DNA of 64,000 bases from Onishia taeanensis (GCF_013349955.1 NZ_JABVXC010000007.1:106206-170205), one strand, 5' to 3'; shown: positions 48,006 to 58,034, counted from the stretch's first letter. Numbers and translations are program-made. The notes: generated by a model from the letters alone, not told the origin.

Positions 48006-49397
48006 ATGGCAGTTCATAATTACGACGTGGTGGTGATCGGTACCGGTCCCTCGGGCGAAAGCGCCGCGATCAACGCCGCGAAGCATGGCAAACGCGTGGC
48101 GATCATCGAAAAGCAGCAGTCCGTGGGTGGCAACTGCACCCACTGGGGGACCATCCCCTCCAAGGCGCTGCGCCATCAGGTCAAGCAGATCATGGCCTTC
48201 AACACCAACCGCATGTTTCGCGATATCGGTGAGCCGCGTTGGTTCTCGTTTCCCAAGGTGCTGCAGCGTTCCCAGGTGACCATCGACCAGCAGGTCGAAA
48301 TGCGTACTACCTTCTATGCCCGTAATCGCATCGATGTGTTCTTTGGCCTGGCTCGCTTCAAGGATGAGCACACCCTGCTGGTGCGCGATAACCACGAAGG
48401 CGTCGAGGAAATCAACGCCCAGAAAATCGTCATCGCGACCGGCTCGCGACCTTATCGCCCGGCAGACATCGACTTCCGTCATCCGCGCATCTACTGCTCG
48501 GACACCGTGCTCGGGCTGTCGCACACGCCACGCACCCTGATTATTTTCGGTGCCGGCGTGATCGGCAGCGAGTACGCCTCGATCTTCTCCGGCCTCGGCG
48601 TCAAAGTCGACCTGCTCGACTCCCGCGACCGGCTGCTGTCGTTCCTCGACGACGAAATCAGCGACGCGCTGTCCTACCATCTGCGCCACCACGGCGCGCT
48701 GATCCGTCATAACGAAGACTATGAGCGGGTAGAGGGCGATGAGTCCGGCGTCGTCGTGCATCTGAAGTCCGGCAAGAAGCTGCGTGCCGATGCCTTCCTG
48801 TGGGCCAACGGCCGCACCGGTAACACCGATCAACTCGGGCTCGAGAACATCGGCCTGGAAGCCAACGGCCGCGGCCAGTTGCAGGTCGATAACCACTACC
48901 GTACCGCCATTCCGCATATCTATGCGGTGGGCGACGTGATCGGCTGGCCGAGCCTCGCCAGTGCCGCCTACGACCAAGGCCGCAACGCAAGCGACGACCT
49001 GCTGGATGAGGACTTCCGCTTCGTCGATGACGTGCCGACCGGCATCTACACCATTCCCGAGATCAGCTCGGTGGGCAAGACCGAGCGCGAGCTGACTGCC
49101 GCCAAGGTGCCCTACGAAGTCGCGCAGGCCTTCTTCAAGGACACCGCCCGCGCGCAGATCACCGGCGACACCGTGGGCATGCTCAAGATCCTCTTCCACC
49201 GCGAGAGCCTCGAGATTCTCGGTATTCACTGCTTCGGCGACCAGGCCTCCGAGATCGTACACATCGGCCAGGCGATCATGCAGCAGGAGGGCGAGGCCAA
49301 CACCCTCAAGTACTTCATCAATACCACCTTCAACTACCCGACTATGGCCGAGGCCTATCGGGTAGCGGCGCAGAACGGTCTCAATCGCCTGTTTTGA
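48006..49397 (+). CDS. sthA: Soluble pyridine nucleotide transhydrogenase
   Basis: A 463-residue flavoprotein of the pyridine nucleotide-disulfide oxidoreductase family that exchanges electrons between NADPH and NAD+. The FAD motif [18 protein letters not shown] and [17 protein letters not shown] are present; the latter has Thr where lipoamide dehydrogenase has the second redox cysteine (GGTCLNxGC), the SthA hallmark. The NAD(P) motif is [20 protein letters not shown] and the FAD-closing motif is [25 protein letters not shown] lies 7 nt before the ATG. It follows nqrM by 64 bp. Confidence 0.96.
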   Translation: MAVHNYDVVVIGTGPSGESAAINAAKHGKRVAIIEKQQSVGGNCTHWGTIPSKALRHQVKQIMAFNTNRMFRDIGEPRWFSFPKVLQRSQVTIDQQVEMRTTFYARNRIDVFFGLARFKDEHTLLVRDNHEGVEEINAQKIVIATGSRPYRPADIDFRHPRIYCSDTVLGLSHTPRTLIIFGAGVIGSEYASIFSGLGVKVDLLDSRDRLLSFLDDEISDALSYHLRHHGALIRHNEDYERVEGDESGVVVHLKSGKKLRADAFLWANGRTGNTDQLGLENIGLEANGRGQLQVDNHYRTAIPHIYAVGDVIGWPSLASAAYDQGRNASDDLLDEDFRFVDDVPTGIYTIPEISSVGKTERELTAAKVPYEVAQAFFKDTARAQITGDTVGMLKILFHRESLEILGIHCFGDQASEIVHIGQAIMQQEGEANTLKYFINTTFNYPTMAEAYRVAAQNGLNRLF

Positions 49398-49433
49398 CCG
49401 AGGCCGATTACCGAGACCCCTACCTGAGCTCAA

Positions 49434-49467
49434 GCATAAACCCCGACCCAAGAGCCGGGGTTTATGC
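49434..49467. terminator. Terminator of sthA
   Basis: GCATAAACCCCG (49434-49445) pairs with CGGGGTTTATGC (49456-49467), a 12-bp perfect stem. It has no long T run but contains AT-rich pairs at its base; it separates the respiratory block from the polysaccharide locus. Confidence 0.7.
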
Positions 49468-49660
49468 ATCATGTTCAGGGCAAAGCACAAGTTGGGTTTC
49501 GTTCTCCAGGTGTCTCGATTTTCGCCCGCCTTCAAGCCGACACAGTGGCCCATCGGGCTCGCTATAATCCAGACATGACATGGCCGTCTGCAGGAGTATT
49601 ACTGACGGAAGTGCCGGGAGTGTCGGTATCTTCATCTAACAGTGCCTGGGAGTTCAGGTC

Positions 49661-50095
49661 ATGATCGAGCATATTCTGGTGGTATGTACCGGCAATATCT
49701 GCCGTAGCCCGGTGGCGGCCGCCATGCTCAAGCAGCTATGCCCAAGCAAGCGTATTGAGTCGGCGGGGTTGGGGGCCATGGTCGGCAAGGGCGTAGATCC
49801 CACGGCAAGGCAGCTGGCGGAGGCCGTAGGGCTAGACGTGACTGGCCATGTGGCTTGCCAGCTAACCCATGAAATGCTGCAACAGGCCGACCTAGTGCTG
49901 GTGATGAGCCATGGCCAGCGCCTAGCCGTAGGCGAGTTGTCACCGGCAGCGCTCGGCAAGACGATGCTGTTCGGGCACTGGTTGGAAAGCAAAGCAGCGG
50001 AGATCCCCGACCCCTATCGTAAGAGCGAGCAAGCCTTCCAGCACGTTCACCGACAGCTGTGGCATGCCGCTCAAGCGTGGGCCGAAAAGCTCTAG
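49661..50095 (+). CDS. Low-molecular-weight protein tyrosine phosphatase (Wzb/Etp-like)
   Basis: A 144-residue enzyme. The active loop VCTGNICRSPVAAAML (residues 8-23) contains Cys-X5-Arg and the general acid is Asp in IPDPYRKSEQAF near residue 112. It removes phosphate from tyrosine, classically from the Wzc kinase that controls capsule export. Here it opens the polysaccharide locus, but neither a Wza exporter nor a Wzc kinase is in the window. It has its own upstream region with TATAAT at 49563-49568. Confidence 0.92.
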   Translation: MIEHILVVCTGNICRSPVAAAMLKQLCPSKRIESAGLGAMVGKGVDPTARQLAEAVGLDVTGHVACQLTHEMLQQADLVLVMSHGQRLAVGELSPAALGKTMLFGHWLESKAAEIPDPYRKSEQAFQHVHRQLWHAAQAWAEKL

Positions 50096-50369
50096 CCAAG
50101 AACCGTGGTAGAAGGGCAAGAGGTAACATAACAATCATAACTGATTGATGTTTCGGCCATATGTCGCCGATTAGCAACCCCATTCGCTACCTTTTCTCAC
50201 CATTGTCGTCTAGAGCTTGATCGACAATCAGCATACAATGCGCAAACTGCGGCAGGTCTGCGCAAGCCAATATGAATCATAGGGTTAGGGAACACGCCCA
50301 GGTAATCCCCGGGCGGTAGCGTGCCTGCTCGCCGCATGAATAAATAGCTAATTAACGAGTAACCGATCA
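50096..50369 (+). other. Leader region of the polysaccharide operon
   Basis: No gene. A TACAAT-like -10 occurs near 50235 and an ops element at 50312-50323, giving a leader transcript of more than 100 nt before wzz. The region is AT-richer than the genes before it. Confidence 0.55.
50312..50323 (+). promoter_or_regulatory. ops element (RfaH recruitment, JUMPstart-like)
   Basis: GGCGGTAGCGTG is a perfect match to the ops sequence as I recall it from E. coli O-antigen and capsule leaders, and it lies 46 bp before wzz on the coding strand, exactly where RfaH-type antiterminators load onto RNA polymerase. It predicts that the locus is read as a long operon under RfaH control. Confidence 0.8.
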
Positions 50370-51149
50370 ATGACAGAGCAGCGCTCTTCCTACGATGACG
50401 AAATATCCCTGGTCGACCTAGCGGCCATTCTGGTGCGCCGCTGGAAGGCAATGGCCATTATCTTCGCGGTGGTAGTGCTGGCAGCGTTCGCCTACGTGCT
50501 GACCATGACACCGACCTATAGCTATGTATCGGTTTACGATGTGGCTGAGCAAGCCCCAGTAGGGGAGGGGAGTACCGAACGGGCGCTGGAGTCGGCGAAC
50601 ACCGTCATCGCCAAGGCACAGAGTCTCGCCGTAGCTCCCGTGACGCGTGAGCTCCTCCAGCAGTCAGGGCTAGAATCGCTCCCTTTTGCTGTGGACCTGT
50701 CGACGCCTGAGGATACTCAGCTAGTGAAAATTACCTCACAGGCTTCAGAAGCCAACTCGGCCTTGGTAGAAAAGATGCACAGTGCTCTGTTGGATAACAT
50801 CGCAAGCAACCAGCAGGCCTTGGTCGACCGACAGCGTGCTAGCCTCGAGAGCCGCCTGGAAAGCCTGCAAGATTCACTTGAAGCCGCCGAGCAATCTGCA
50901 TCGCCTAGTGCAGCAGATCTCCTGGCCAGCTATTCCGAGCAGATTGCGATGACCAAGGATCGCCTTGGCTTACTCAAGGATGGCCGAATCGCGCAGACGG
51001 CACAGCAGAGCCTAGAAAAAACAGGTACAAGCCGTACGCTTATAATGGCACTCGCCTTGGTACTGGGCGGAATGCTGTCTGTAATGGGTGTCTTCCTTAT
51101 GCAGTTTGCGGGTCTTGTCTGCAGCAGCCTTAAACAACAGGAACTCTAA
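50370..51149 (+). CDS. wzz: Wzz-type polysaccharide chain-length determinant
   Basis: A 259-residue inner-membrane protein with the Wzz N-terminal domain (EISLVDLAAILVRRWKAM) and helix about 27-50, a periplasmic coiled-coil region (about 130-205, RASLESRLESLQDSLEAAEQ) and a C-terminal helix (LIMALALVLGGMLSVMGVFL). It controls the modal length of the Wzy-made polymer. It has no Walker motifs, so it is not a Wzc kinase. The usual Pro/Gly-rich segment before TM2 is not clearly seen. It is closed by a terminator at 51209, which RfaH could override. Confidence 0.87.
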   Translation: MTEQRSSYDDEISLVDLAAILVRRWKAMAIIFAVVVLAAFAYVLTMTPTYSYVSVYDVAEQAPVGEGSTERALESANTVIAKAQSLAVAPVTRELLQQSGLESLPFAVDLSTPEDTQLVKITSQASEANSALVEKMHSALLDNIASNQQALVDRQRASLESRLESLQDSLEAAEQSASPSAADLLASYSEQIAMTKDRLGLLKDGRIAQTAQQSLEKTGTSRTLIMALALVLGGMLSVMGVFLMQFAGLVCSSLKQQEL

Positions 51150-51208
51150 TGCCACTGATAACCGCCCTTATCGGTGGTGGTCAATAAAATCAGCAGGTTA
51201 CGGGAATC

Positions 51209-51234
51209 GCCTCATAGAAATATGAGGCTTTTTT
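51209..51234 (+). terminator. Rho-independent terminator after wzz
   Basis: GCCTCATA (51209-51216), loop GAAA, TATGAGGC (51221-51228), then TTTTTT. A textbook terminator inside the polysaccharide locus; read-through under RfaH would be expected. Confidence 0.92.
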
Positions 51235-51357
51235 ATAAAGATGTGACGGTTTTGGCGAAATAAAAAATTGATAAAAATGTGATGTGTCTCAGGTGGCTGC
51301 TCACTTTTTTGTGATTTTTTGATTGTTCAGCCAGTGTTTTTAATGAATAGGAAAGCT
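51235..51357 (+). promoter_or_regulatory. AT-rich promoter-like stretch upstream of rfbB
   Basis: The 120 bp between the wzz terminator and rfbB are very AT-rich compared with the flanking genes (runs such as ataaaaaattgataaaaa), suggesting a promoter or silencer-binding region. No single -35/-10 pair stands out clearly. Confidence 0.35.
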
Positions 51358-52446
51358 ATGAAGTTATTGGTTACCGGCGGCGCGGGCTTCATCGGCTCAG
51401 CTGTGATTCGCCATATCATCACTAACACTGCCGACAGCGTGGTCAATGTCGATAAGCTGACCTACGCCGGAAATTTGGAATCGCTGGCCGAGGTCAGCGA
51501 CAGTGAGCGCTACGCATTTGAACAGGTGGATATCTGCGACCGAGATGAGCTCGAGCGGCTATTCAGTGAGCACCAGCCAGATGCAGTGATGCACCTGGCC
51601 GCTGAGAGCCATGTCGACCGTTCCATCGATGGTCCAGCAGCGTTCATCGAAACCAATATCATCGGCACCTACACCTTGCTGGAAGTGACGCGGTCTTACT
51701 GGAATGGCTTGGATAGTGAACGTCAGCAAGCATTCCGCTTCCACCATATCTCCACCGATGAGGTGTATGGCGACCTGGAGGGGCCGGAGGGACTGTTTAC
51801 CGAAGAAACCTCCTATGCCCCCAGCTCGCCATATTCCGCCAGTAAGGCTAGTTCGGATCACTTGGTACGTGCCTGGCAGCGCACCTATGGCATGCCCACG
51901 CTGATCACTAACTGTTCCAACAACTACGGGCCCTATCACTTCCCCGAGAAGCTGATCCCGCTGGTGATCCTCAATGCGTTGGAAGGCAAGGCACTGCCTG
52001 TCTATGGCAAGGGCGAGCAGATCCGCGACTGGTTATACGTAGACGACCACGCTCGGGCACTTTACAAGGTAGTGACGGAAGGAAGAGTTGGGGAGACTTA
52101 CAATATCGGCGGCCACAACGAGAAGCAGAACATCGAGGTTGTGCATACTATTTGCAGCCTTCTCGACGAACTGGCTCCGGTGGGTAGTACGCTTGCCCAG
52201 CAAGTGCCTAGCCTCACGCATTATCATGATCTGATTACCTATGTTGCTGACAGGCCTGGCCACGACCTGCGCTATGCCATCGACGCAGACAAGATTGAGC
52301 GTGAGCTTGGCTGGCGGCCCGAGGAAACGTTTGAGAGCGGTATTCGCAAGACGGTGCAATGGTACCTAAATAACCTCGCGTGGTGCCGGCGTGTCCAAGA
52401 CGGCAGCTATCAACGCGAAAGGCTGGGAACAGGTATTTCAGTATGA
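51358..52446 (+). CDS. rfbB: dTDP-glucose 4,6-dehydratase
   Basis: A 362-residue extended short-chain dehydrogenase, the second step of dTDP-L-rhamnose synthesis. N-terminal [16 protein letters not shown] is the NAD-binding Rossmann motif; the [11 protein letters not shown] catalytic Asp/Glu region and [15 protein letters not shown] (YxxxK) are present, with [18 protein letters not shown] downstream. AGGAAA lies just before the ATG; the 39-nt longer frame is not family-like. Its stop overlaps the rfbD start by 4 nt. Confidence 0.96.
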   Translation: MKLLVTGGAGFIGSAVIRHIITNTADSVVNVDKLTYAGNLESLAEVSDSERYAFEQVDICDRDELERLFSEHQPDAVMHLAAESHVDRSIDGPAAFIETNIIGTYTLLEVTRSYWNGLDSERQQAFRFHHISTDEVYGDLEGPEGLFTEETSYAPSSPYSASKASSDHLVRAWQRTYGMPTLITNCSNNYGPYHFPEKLIPLVILNALEGKALPVYGKGEQIRDWLYVDDHARALYKVVTEGRVGETYNIGGHNEKQNIEVVHTICSLLDELAPVGSTLAQQVPSLTHYHDLITYVADRPGHDLRYAIDADKIERELGWRPEETFESGIRKTVQWYLNNLAWCRRVQDGSYQRERLGTGISV

Positions 52447-53339
52447 AGATGTTGCTGTTCGGCAAGCACGGACAGGTGGGCTGGGAACTCCAGCGATCCC
52501 TGGCGCCCCTGGGCGAGTTCATTGCCTTAGATCGCTATGGTCGCGACGGTCTAACCGGTGATCTGGCAGATATTGATGGCTTGCGCCGCACTGTGCGCGA
52601 ATTTAAGCCTAAAGTCATCATCAATGCCGCAGCCTATACTACCGTAGACCGTGCCGAGAATGAGCACGAACTGGCTAGTCGTATCAATGGCGAGGCTCCC
52701 GGCGTGCTAGCGGAGGAGGCGTGGGCGCTGGATGCATTGCTTGTGCACTACTCAACCGACTATGTGTTCGATGGCAGCGGCGATGTCCCCTGGCGGGAAA
52801 CTGACACTACGGGGCCTGTAAATCACTACGGCGCCAGCAAGCTAGCCGGTGAAAAGGCTATTCAGGCCTGCGGCTGTCAGCAGCTGATCTTTCGCACCAG
52901 CTGGGTCTATGCCGCCCTTGGCAGTAACTTTCTGGCCACCATGGGCAAGCTGATTCGCGAGCGCGACGCCCTCAAGGTGATCAACGACCAGGTTGGGGCG
53001 CCCACCGGCGCTGAGCTGATCGCTGATGTGACGGCCCACGCCATACACCAGACCCTTGGTGATGCTTCAAAGCAGGGACTTTATCATCTGGCGGCAGGCG
53101 GCGAGACCAGCTGGCACGGTTTCGCCACTTTCATCGCTGAGTGGCTGCAAGGGCAGGGAGCCGAAATCCAGGCTACCCCTGGTCGAATTACTCCTATCAC
53201 TACCAGCGAATGGGTCACGCCCGCGACGCGTCCGCTCAACTCTCGGCTCGACACTAGCAAGTTGGAAAACGCCTTCGGCCTCACCCTGCCCACTTGGCAG
53301 CAAGGCGCCGCCCGCGTACTTCTCGAAACTCAGCGTTAA
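52443..53339 (+). CDS. rfbD: dTDP-4-dehydrorhamnose reductase
   Basis: A 298-residue NADPH-dependent reductase, the last step to dTDP-L-rhamnose. [19 protein letters not shown] holds the nucleotide-binding GxxGxx[20 protein letters not shown] and [14 protein letters not shown] (YxxxK) are typical. It starts inside the rfbB stop (ATGA), so it is translationally coupled. The codons look normal for the GC-rich chromosome, unlike the AT-rich genes after 60,000. Confidence 0.95.
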   Translation: MKMLLFGKHGQVGWELQRSLAPLGEFIALDRYGRDGLTGDLADIDGLRRTVREFKPKVIINAAAYTTVDRAENEHELASRINGEAPGVLAEEAWALDALLVHYSTDYVFDGSGDVPWRETDTTGPVNHYGASKLAGEKAIQACGCQQLIFRTSWVYAALGSNFLATMGKLIRERDALKVINDQVGAPTGAELIADVTAHAIHQTLGDASKQGLYHLAAGGETSWHGFATFIAEWLQGQGAEIQATPGRITPITTSEWVTPATRPLNSRLDTSKLENAFGLTLPTWQQGAARVLLETQR

Positions 53340-53352
53340 GTAAGGACCCGAT

Positions 53353-54231
53353 ATGGCTCGCAAAGGCATTATCCTCGCCGGCGGCTCCGGCACGCGTCTC
53401 TATCCCATCACCAAGGCCATCTCCAAACAACTGCTTCCGGTGTACGACAAGCCGATGGTCTATTACCCGCTTTCGGTGCTGATGCTGGCTGGTATACAGG
53501 AGGTCCTGATTATTACCACTCCTGAGGATCAGGAAGGTTTCCAGCGGCTGCTGGGGGATGGTAGCCAGTTCGGCATCACGCTCAGCTACGCCGTGCAGCC
53601 GAGCCCCGACGGACTGGCTCAGGCCTTTATAATTGGTGAGGAGTTCATCGGCGACGATCCGGTATGTCTGGTGCTCGGCGACAACATCTACCACGGCCCC
53701 GGCCTCTCCAAGCAGTTGCAGGCGGCCAGCGCCCGGGTTAGCGGCGCTACGGTGTTTGGTTACCAGGTCACCGACCCTGAGCGCTTCGGCGTGGTGGAAT
53801 TCGATGAGGATAAGCGTGCAGTCTCCATCGAGGAGAAACCGGAGAAGCCGAGATCGCGTTACGCGGTGACCGGCCTGTACTTCTACGACAACGAGGTCGT
53901 CGAGATCGCCAAGGCGGTCAAGCCCTCGCACCGCGGCGAACTTGAGATCACCAGCGTCAACCAGGCCTACCTGGAGCGCGGCGATCTTAGAGTCGAGCTG
54001 CTGGGGCGTGGCTACGCCTGGCTGGATACCGGCACCTTCGACTCCCTGCACGAGGCTTCTAGCTTCATCGAGACTCTGGAGAAGCGCCAGGGCTTGAAGG
54101 TGGCCTGCCTGGAGGAAGTGGCTTACCGCATGGGATACATCAACCGCGACCAGTTGCTAGCCCAAGCCGATGAGTTGAAGAAGAACAGCTACGGCGCCTA
54201 TCTCACGCAAATCGCCGAGCAGGAGGCCTGA
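53353..54231 (+). CDS. rfbA: Glucose-1-phosphate thymidylyltransferase
   Basis: A 292-residue nucleotidyltransferase that makes dTDP-glucose, first step of the pathway. [20 protein letters not shown] is the pyrophosphorylase signature; [20 protein letters not shown] and [17 protein letters not shown] follow, with [19 protein letters not shown] near residue 220. The order in the operon is B-D-A-C. It follows rfbD by 13 bp with AAGTAAGGA before the ATG. Confidence 0.97.
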   Translation: MARKGIILAGGSGTRLYPITKAISKQLLPVYDKPMVYYPLSVLMLAGIQEVLIITTPEDQEGFQRLLGDGSQFGITLSYAVQPSPDGLAQAFIIGEEFIGDDPVCLVLGDNIYHGPGLSKQLQAASARVSGATVFGYQVTDPERFGVVEFDEDKRAVSIEEKPEKPRSRYAVTGLYFYDNEVVEIAKAVKPSHRGELEITSVNQAYLERGDLRVELLGRGYAWLDTGTFDSLHEASSFIETLEKRQGLKVACLEEVAYRMGYINRDQLLAQADELKKNSYGAYLTQIAEQEA

Positions 54232-54236
54232 GTCGA

Positions 54237-54785
54237 ATGGACGTGATCGAGACTCGCATCCCCGACGTTAAACTGATCAAACCCAAGGTGTTCGGTGATG
54301 AACGCGGCTTTTTCATGGAAACATGGAACGCCCAAGTATTTGCCGAGGCCGGCATCGAAGATAACTTCGTGCAAGACAACCACAGCCGCTCGGTGCAGCA
54401 TACCCTGCGCGGCTTGCACTACCAGATGAAACAGCCCCAAGGCAAATTGGTGCGCGTCACCCGCGGCGAGGTGTTCGACGTGGCGGTGGACCTGCGCAAG
54501 AGCTCGCCCACCTTCGGCGAGTGGGTTGGGGAGGTGCTCTCGGAAGAAAATCAACACCAGCTTTGGGTGCCGCCCGGATTCGCCCACGGCTTTTACGTAA
54601 TTAGTGACACTGCGGATTTCCAGTACAAGTGCACGGATTTCTACGCTCCCGAGTTTGAGCGTTGTATTCGTTGGGACGACCGAGGCTTGGCCATTACCTG
54701 GCCGCTTTCGGATAACGTTGAACCTCTGGTCTCGGAGAAGGATCGCCAAGGTGTCGCTTTTGTCCAAGCGGAGTGCTTCGAGTGA
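54237..54785 (+). CDS. rfbC: dTDP-4-dehydrorhamnose 3,5-epimerase
   Basis: A 182-residue cupin-fold epimerase, third step of dTDP-L-rhamnose synthesis. GDERGFFMETWNAQVF, VQDNHSRSVQHTLRGLHYQM (catalytic His) and WVPPGFAHGFYVISDTADFQ are clear family motifs, with the conserved tyrosine in KCTDFYAPEFE. Its last four bases overlap the flippase start, so the rhamnose genes and the flippase are one unit. Confidence 0.96.
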   Translation: MDVIETRIPDVKLIKPKVFGDERGFFMETWNAQVFAEAGIEDNFVQDNHSRSVQHTLRGLHYQMKQPQGKLVRVTRGEVFDVAVDLRKSSPTFGEWVGEVLSEENQHQLWVPPGFAHGFYVISDTADFQYKCTDFYAPEFERCIRWDDRGLAITWPLSDNVEPLVSEKDRQGVAFVQAECFE

Positions 54786-56107
54786 CCGCCGCATTACAGC
54801 GGCTGTATGCCCTTGGCCGCGGTAATGCTCTCAAGGCACAACTCGTACGCGGTGCCTTGGGGGTGGGTGGGCTCAAGTTGCTCTCGCTGCCGCTGACGCT
54901 GGTCGCTTCCGTCTTGCTGGCTCGTGGACTGGGGCCGGAAAGCTACGGCCAGTACTCATTTGTCATGGCAGTGCTCTCTCTACTGGTACTGCCGGTAGGC
55001 CCCGGTCTCGGTCAACTGGTGACTCGTGAAGTGGCGAAGTTTCATCACGGTGAAGAGTGGGGGCTGTTTCGGGGCCTGCTTAAGCGTGCCCACCAGTGGG
55101 TGATCCTTGGATCAATTCTGTTGATGGTGATCATCGCTATGTTGGCCGCTCGAAATGCGAGCTGGGTAGTGAATGATCACTGGACACTACTGTTCCTCGC
55201 TAGCCCGCTATTGCCACTGCTGGGACTTAATGCGTTGAGGACTAGTATTCTGAGAGGATTGCGTAAGATCATCTTCGCTCAGATTCCTGAACTCCTTGTA
55301 CGCCCTAGCTTGCACCTGGTCATAGTGAGCGGGCTTTTATTAACGGGACTACTTAACCCCGCTACCGCACTGGCCAGCCAGGTGGTGGTAACTACCTTGT
55401 CGCTCGCTCTGGGGTTGTGGTTATTCTTTAGATGCCGCCCAAGGCAGATTGCGGATGCGAAGCCAGTGTATTTGAATGGTGAATGGGGTGGGGCACTATT
55501 GCCTTTCACCTTTCTGGCAATAGTCAGTACCTTCAATGCACAGATTGGCATTCTGGTGTTGGGATGGCTTGGATCAGATACCGAAGTGGGGGCGTTTAGG
55601 GTTGCTCAGAACGGCGCAATGTTTGTGTCATTATCTCTGACCATCGTCAACATGGTGCTCGGACCCCACATCACCCGAGCCAACCGGGACAAAGATATAT
55701 CACGCTTGCAGCATCTCTCACGACAGTCAGCACGGGCCGCGTTGGTCGCTGCGCTGCCGGTTGCTATTCCGCTTATCTTCTTTGGGGAACCGATTATCAA
55801 TCTGATTTTTGGTGAAGACTACACCGACGTAGCGGTCTGGCCTTTGGCGATCCTGGCAGTGGGGCAGCTTGTAAACGTGGCATTTGGGTCGGTGGGCTTG
55901 TTCCTAACCATGACTGGATATGAGCGCGATACCCTGCTCGGGCATGTTACCGCCCTGGTAGCCACTGTGTTGGCGGCCGTTACCCTGACTCCCCCCTTTG
56001 GTGCGGTGGGCGCGGCGCTGGCGGTGACGATCGGCCTTGTGACGTGGAATGCCGTGCTCGCCATCCGCTTCATTCAGCGGATGGGGTTCCGGCCCTCGGC
56101 TTTGTAA
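54782..56107 (+). CDS. Wzx-like polysaccharide flippase
   Basis: A 441-residue membrane protein with about 12-14 helices, of the polysaccharide-transport (MOP/RfbX) superfamily. An N-terminal GALGVGGLKLLSLPLTLVAS and ARGLGPESYGQYSFVMAVLS are typical of Wzx. It is expected to flip the lipid-linked repeat unit across the inner membrane. I prefer the GTG at 54782, overlapping the rfbC stop, because cGGAG sits about 9 nt upstream; the GTG at 54773 is less likely. It completes the Wzx/Wzy/Wzz set with 61741 and 50370. Confidence 0.87.
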   Translation: MTAALQRLYALGRGNALKAQLVRGALGVGGLKLLSLPLTLVASVLLARGLGPESYGQYSFVMAVLSLLVLPVGPGLGQLVTREVAKFHHGEEWGLFRGLLKRAHQWVILGSILLMVIIAMLAARNASWVVNDHWTLLFLASPLLPLLGLNALRTSILRGLRKIIFAQIPELLVRPSLHLVIVSGLLLTGLLNPATALASQVVVTTLSLALGLWLFFRCRPRQIADAKPVYLNGEWGGALLPFTFLAIVSTFNAQIGILVLGWLGSDTEVGAFRVAQNGAMFVSLSLTIVNMVLGPHITRANRDKDISRLQHLSRQSARAALVAALPVAIPLIFFGEPIINLIFGEDYTDVAVWPLAILAVGQLVNVAFGSVGLFLTMTGYERDTLLGHVTALVATVLAAVTLTPPFGAVGAALAVTIGLVTWNAVLAIRFIQRMGFRPSAL

Positions 56108-56116
56108 AGGAACAGT

Positions 56117-56932
56117 ATGATTATCAGTAATACACATCGCTTCGCTTTTATCCATATCCCGAAGTGCGCAGGAACGACAATTCGCAATCCTCTGCTGGAA
56201 TTTGATGACTGCAATGGTGCACATACCGGTCGTGTTGCCGTCCACCCGTTATTGGGTAACCTGGATTATGTTCACATACCGTTGTTTACGCTCAGGGAGC
56301 ACTTCGAAGAAGAGTTCAAAGCCGTTACAAACTACTGGTCCTTCGCCGTGGTGCGTGATCCCTTCGCTCGGTTTTCCTCGTCGGTGTCGCAGCGCTTGAA
56401 GAGGTACAGCGATCAGCCCATTCACCGTTGTAGTGTCGATGATATTAGGAAGGCCGTCGATGAGAGCATCGCCTATTTGTCCCAAGTGCCAAGGAGTAAC
56501 CACCTTTTACCGCCGGAGTATATCCACTTTCAGAAGCAGATAGATTACATTGAGTTGGACGGCGAAAAGATCATTGACTCGCTATATACGGTTGATAATG
56601 TTGATCTTCTGCTTGAAGCTGTTGGCCAGCATGTGGGCCACTCAATGGGGAAGGACCGTCACTCGCGAGGAGTGCAGCGACGGGCTAACCAGTCATTTGT
56701 CTTTCGCAACGACTTTCTTCGTTGGATGATCGAAACGTCAAGGCCGTTGTCCAAACAGGTCAGCCGGTTGCTGCCTGAAGGTGTAAAGCAGCAGGTCCGT
56801 AAGCAAGTATACATGCACAGAGACCATCGAATGAATGTCTTGTTTGATTCGAGCTACGTGCAGGATTTTATTAGGGACTACTACGCGAAAGATATTGCGC
56901 TGTATACTCAGGTCAATAGTACGGTCAGGTGA
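56117..56932 (+). CDS. Carbohydrate sulfotransferase (sulfotransferase family 2)
   Basis: A 271-residue protein with the PAPS-binding motifs of family 2 sulfotransferases: 5'-phosphosulfate loop FIHIPKCAGTTIRN near residue 12 and 3'-phosphate site VVRDPFARFSSSVSQRL near residue 79. It should transfer sulfate from PAPS to a sugar of the polysaccharide, in the cytoplasm before flipping. AAAGGAA lies before the ATG. GC is noticeably lower than in the rfb genes. It is the last gene before the IS patchwork; nothing in the window makes PAPS. Confidence 0.85.
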   Translation: MIISNTHRFAFIHIPKCAGTTIRNPLLEFDDCNGAHTGRVAVHPLLGNLDYVHIPLFTLREHFEEEFKAVTNYWSFAVVRDPFARFSSSVSQRLKRYSDQPIHRCSVDDIRKAVDESIAYLSQVPRSNHLLPPEYIHFQKQIDYIELDGEKIIDSLYTVDNVDLLLEAVGQHVGHSMGKDRHSRGVQRRANQSFVFRNDFLRWMIETSRPLSKQVSRLLPEGVKQQVRKQVYMHRDHRMNVLFDSSYVQDFIRDYYAKDIALYTQVNSTVR

Positions 56933-56948
56933 AGCCTTATAAAGATAT

Positions 56949-58034
56949 CTAGGTGTAGGGTCCCGGATGATCAGGTGAGCTATAGAAGTTATCCTTTGCT
57001 GGCCGCCAAGGAGCTTCTTCAACAGTTCATCCGGGAGCAAGGATATGGACATTAAGCTACATAAACAGGCGACCACCACACCGAAGATCCGAGCCGAGAT
57101 CTAGGCAGCGCCTTCCAGCATCAGCGACAGCGAGCTGGCACGCCAGTACGGCGTCGCCGTCGCGACCATCCGGCGCTGGCGGTACCGTGACGATGTCAAA
57201 AACCGACCGCACACGCGTCACAACTTGCTGGCCACGCTCACTTCCGAACAGGAAGAGGTTCTGATCGCCGCGCGCGAATTCCTGCGCCTCGGCCTGGATG
57301 ATCTGCTCGTCGTGGCGCGCGAGTTCCTCAATCCTGGATTGTCGCGTTCTGGTCTGCATCGCATGCTCCAGCGGCGCGAGGTGCCGACACTGGCAGAGCT
57401 GGCTCGACGGGACGCGGGCGATGATGAGAAGCCCCGGCACAAGCCCTTCAAAGACTATGAGCCGGGCTACGTGCACATCGACATCAAGCACCTGCCCCAG
57501 ATGCCCGACGAGGAGCAAAAACGCTACCTGTACGTCGCCATCGATCGCGCCACGCGCTGGGTCCACCTGGAGGTGAGACGCAGCCAGTCCGCGAAGGATG
57601 CGCGGGCGTTCATGAAGCGGGTGGAGGCGAAGGCTCCCTTCAAGGTCCAGACGGTACTAACCGACAACGGCAAGTCATTCACCGATCGCTTCACACGAGC
57701 GGGTGAGCGCAAGCCCAGCGGGAACCACCCGTTTGACCAGGAGTGCCATGCCCTTGGCATCGAGCACCGTCTGATCAAGCCGGGAAGGCCGCAGACAAAC
57801 GGTATGGTGGAGCGCTTCAACGGCCGTATCAGCGATGTGCTGGCGACTCGGCGCTATACCTCAGGCGAGGACCTGGAGCAGACGCTGAAGCGCTATACGT
57901 GGCTGTACAGTCACCATATTCCGCAGAAGGCGCTGCACCATCAATCGCCGATTGAGGTGATGAAAGAATGGCAGACCAAGCACCCTGAGTTATTTACCAA
58001 GCGAGTGGTCAATCACACGGGACCCGACATCTAG
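56949..58034 (+). mobile_element. IS481-family insertion sequence, copy 1
   Basis: Terminal inverted repeats are visible: left GTGTAGGGTCCCGGATGATC at 56953 and, read inward from the other end, ATGTCGGGTCCCGTGTGATT at 58030. CTAG flanks both sides (56949-56952 and 58031-58034), either a target-site duplication or part of the ends. The single transposase frame inside is interrupted by an amber codon at its codon 20. Confidence 0.8.
57045..58034 (+). pseudogene. IS481-family transposase with in-frame amber codon
   Basis: The frame from the ATG at 57045 reads MDIKLHKQATTTPKIRAEI then TAG at 57102-57104, followed in the same frame by the expected helix-turn-helix (SDSELARQYGVAVATIRRWR) and the full DDE core: D in YVHIDIKHLPQ, D in VLTDNGKSFTDRF and E in QTNGMVERFNGRI. 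After the amber no ATG, GTG or TTG occurs before 57225, beyond the HTH. Total length about 330 codons, full-length for the family. The same codon is TAG in a second, diverged copy at 59797-59799. Either inactive or made by read-through. Confidence 0.8.

Noticed and set aside
47994..49553. 519-codon minus-strand frame opposite sthA
   Set aside because: Antisense shadow; sthA is certain.
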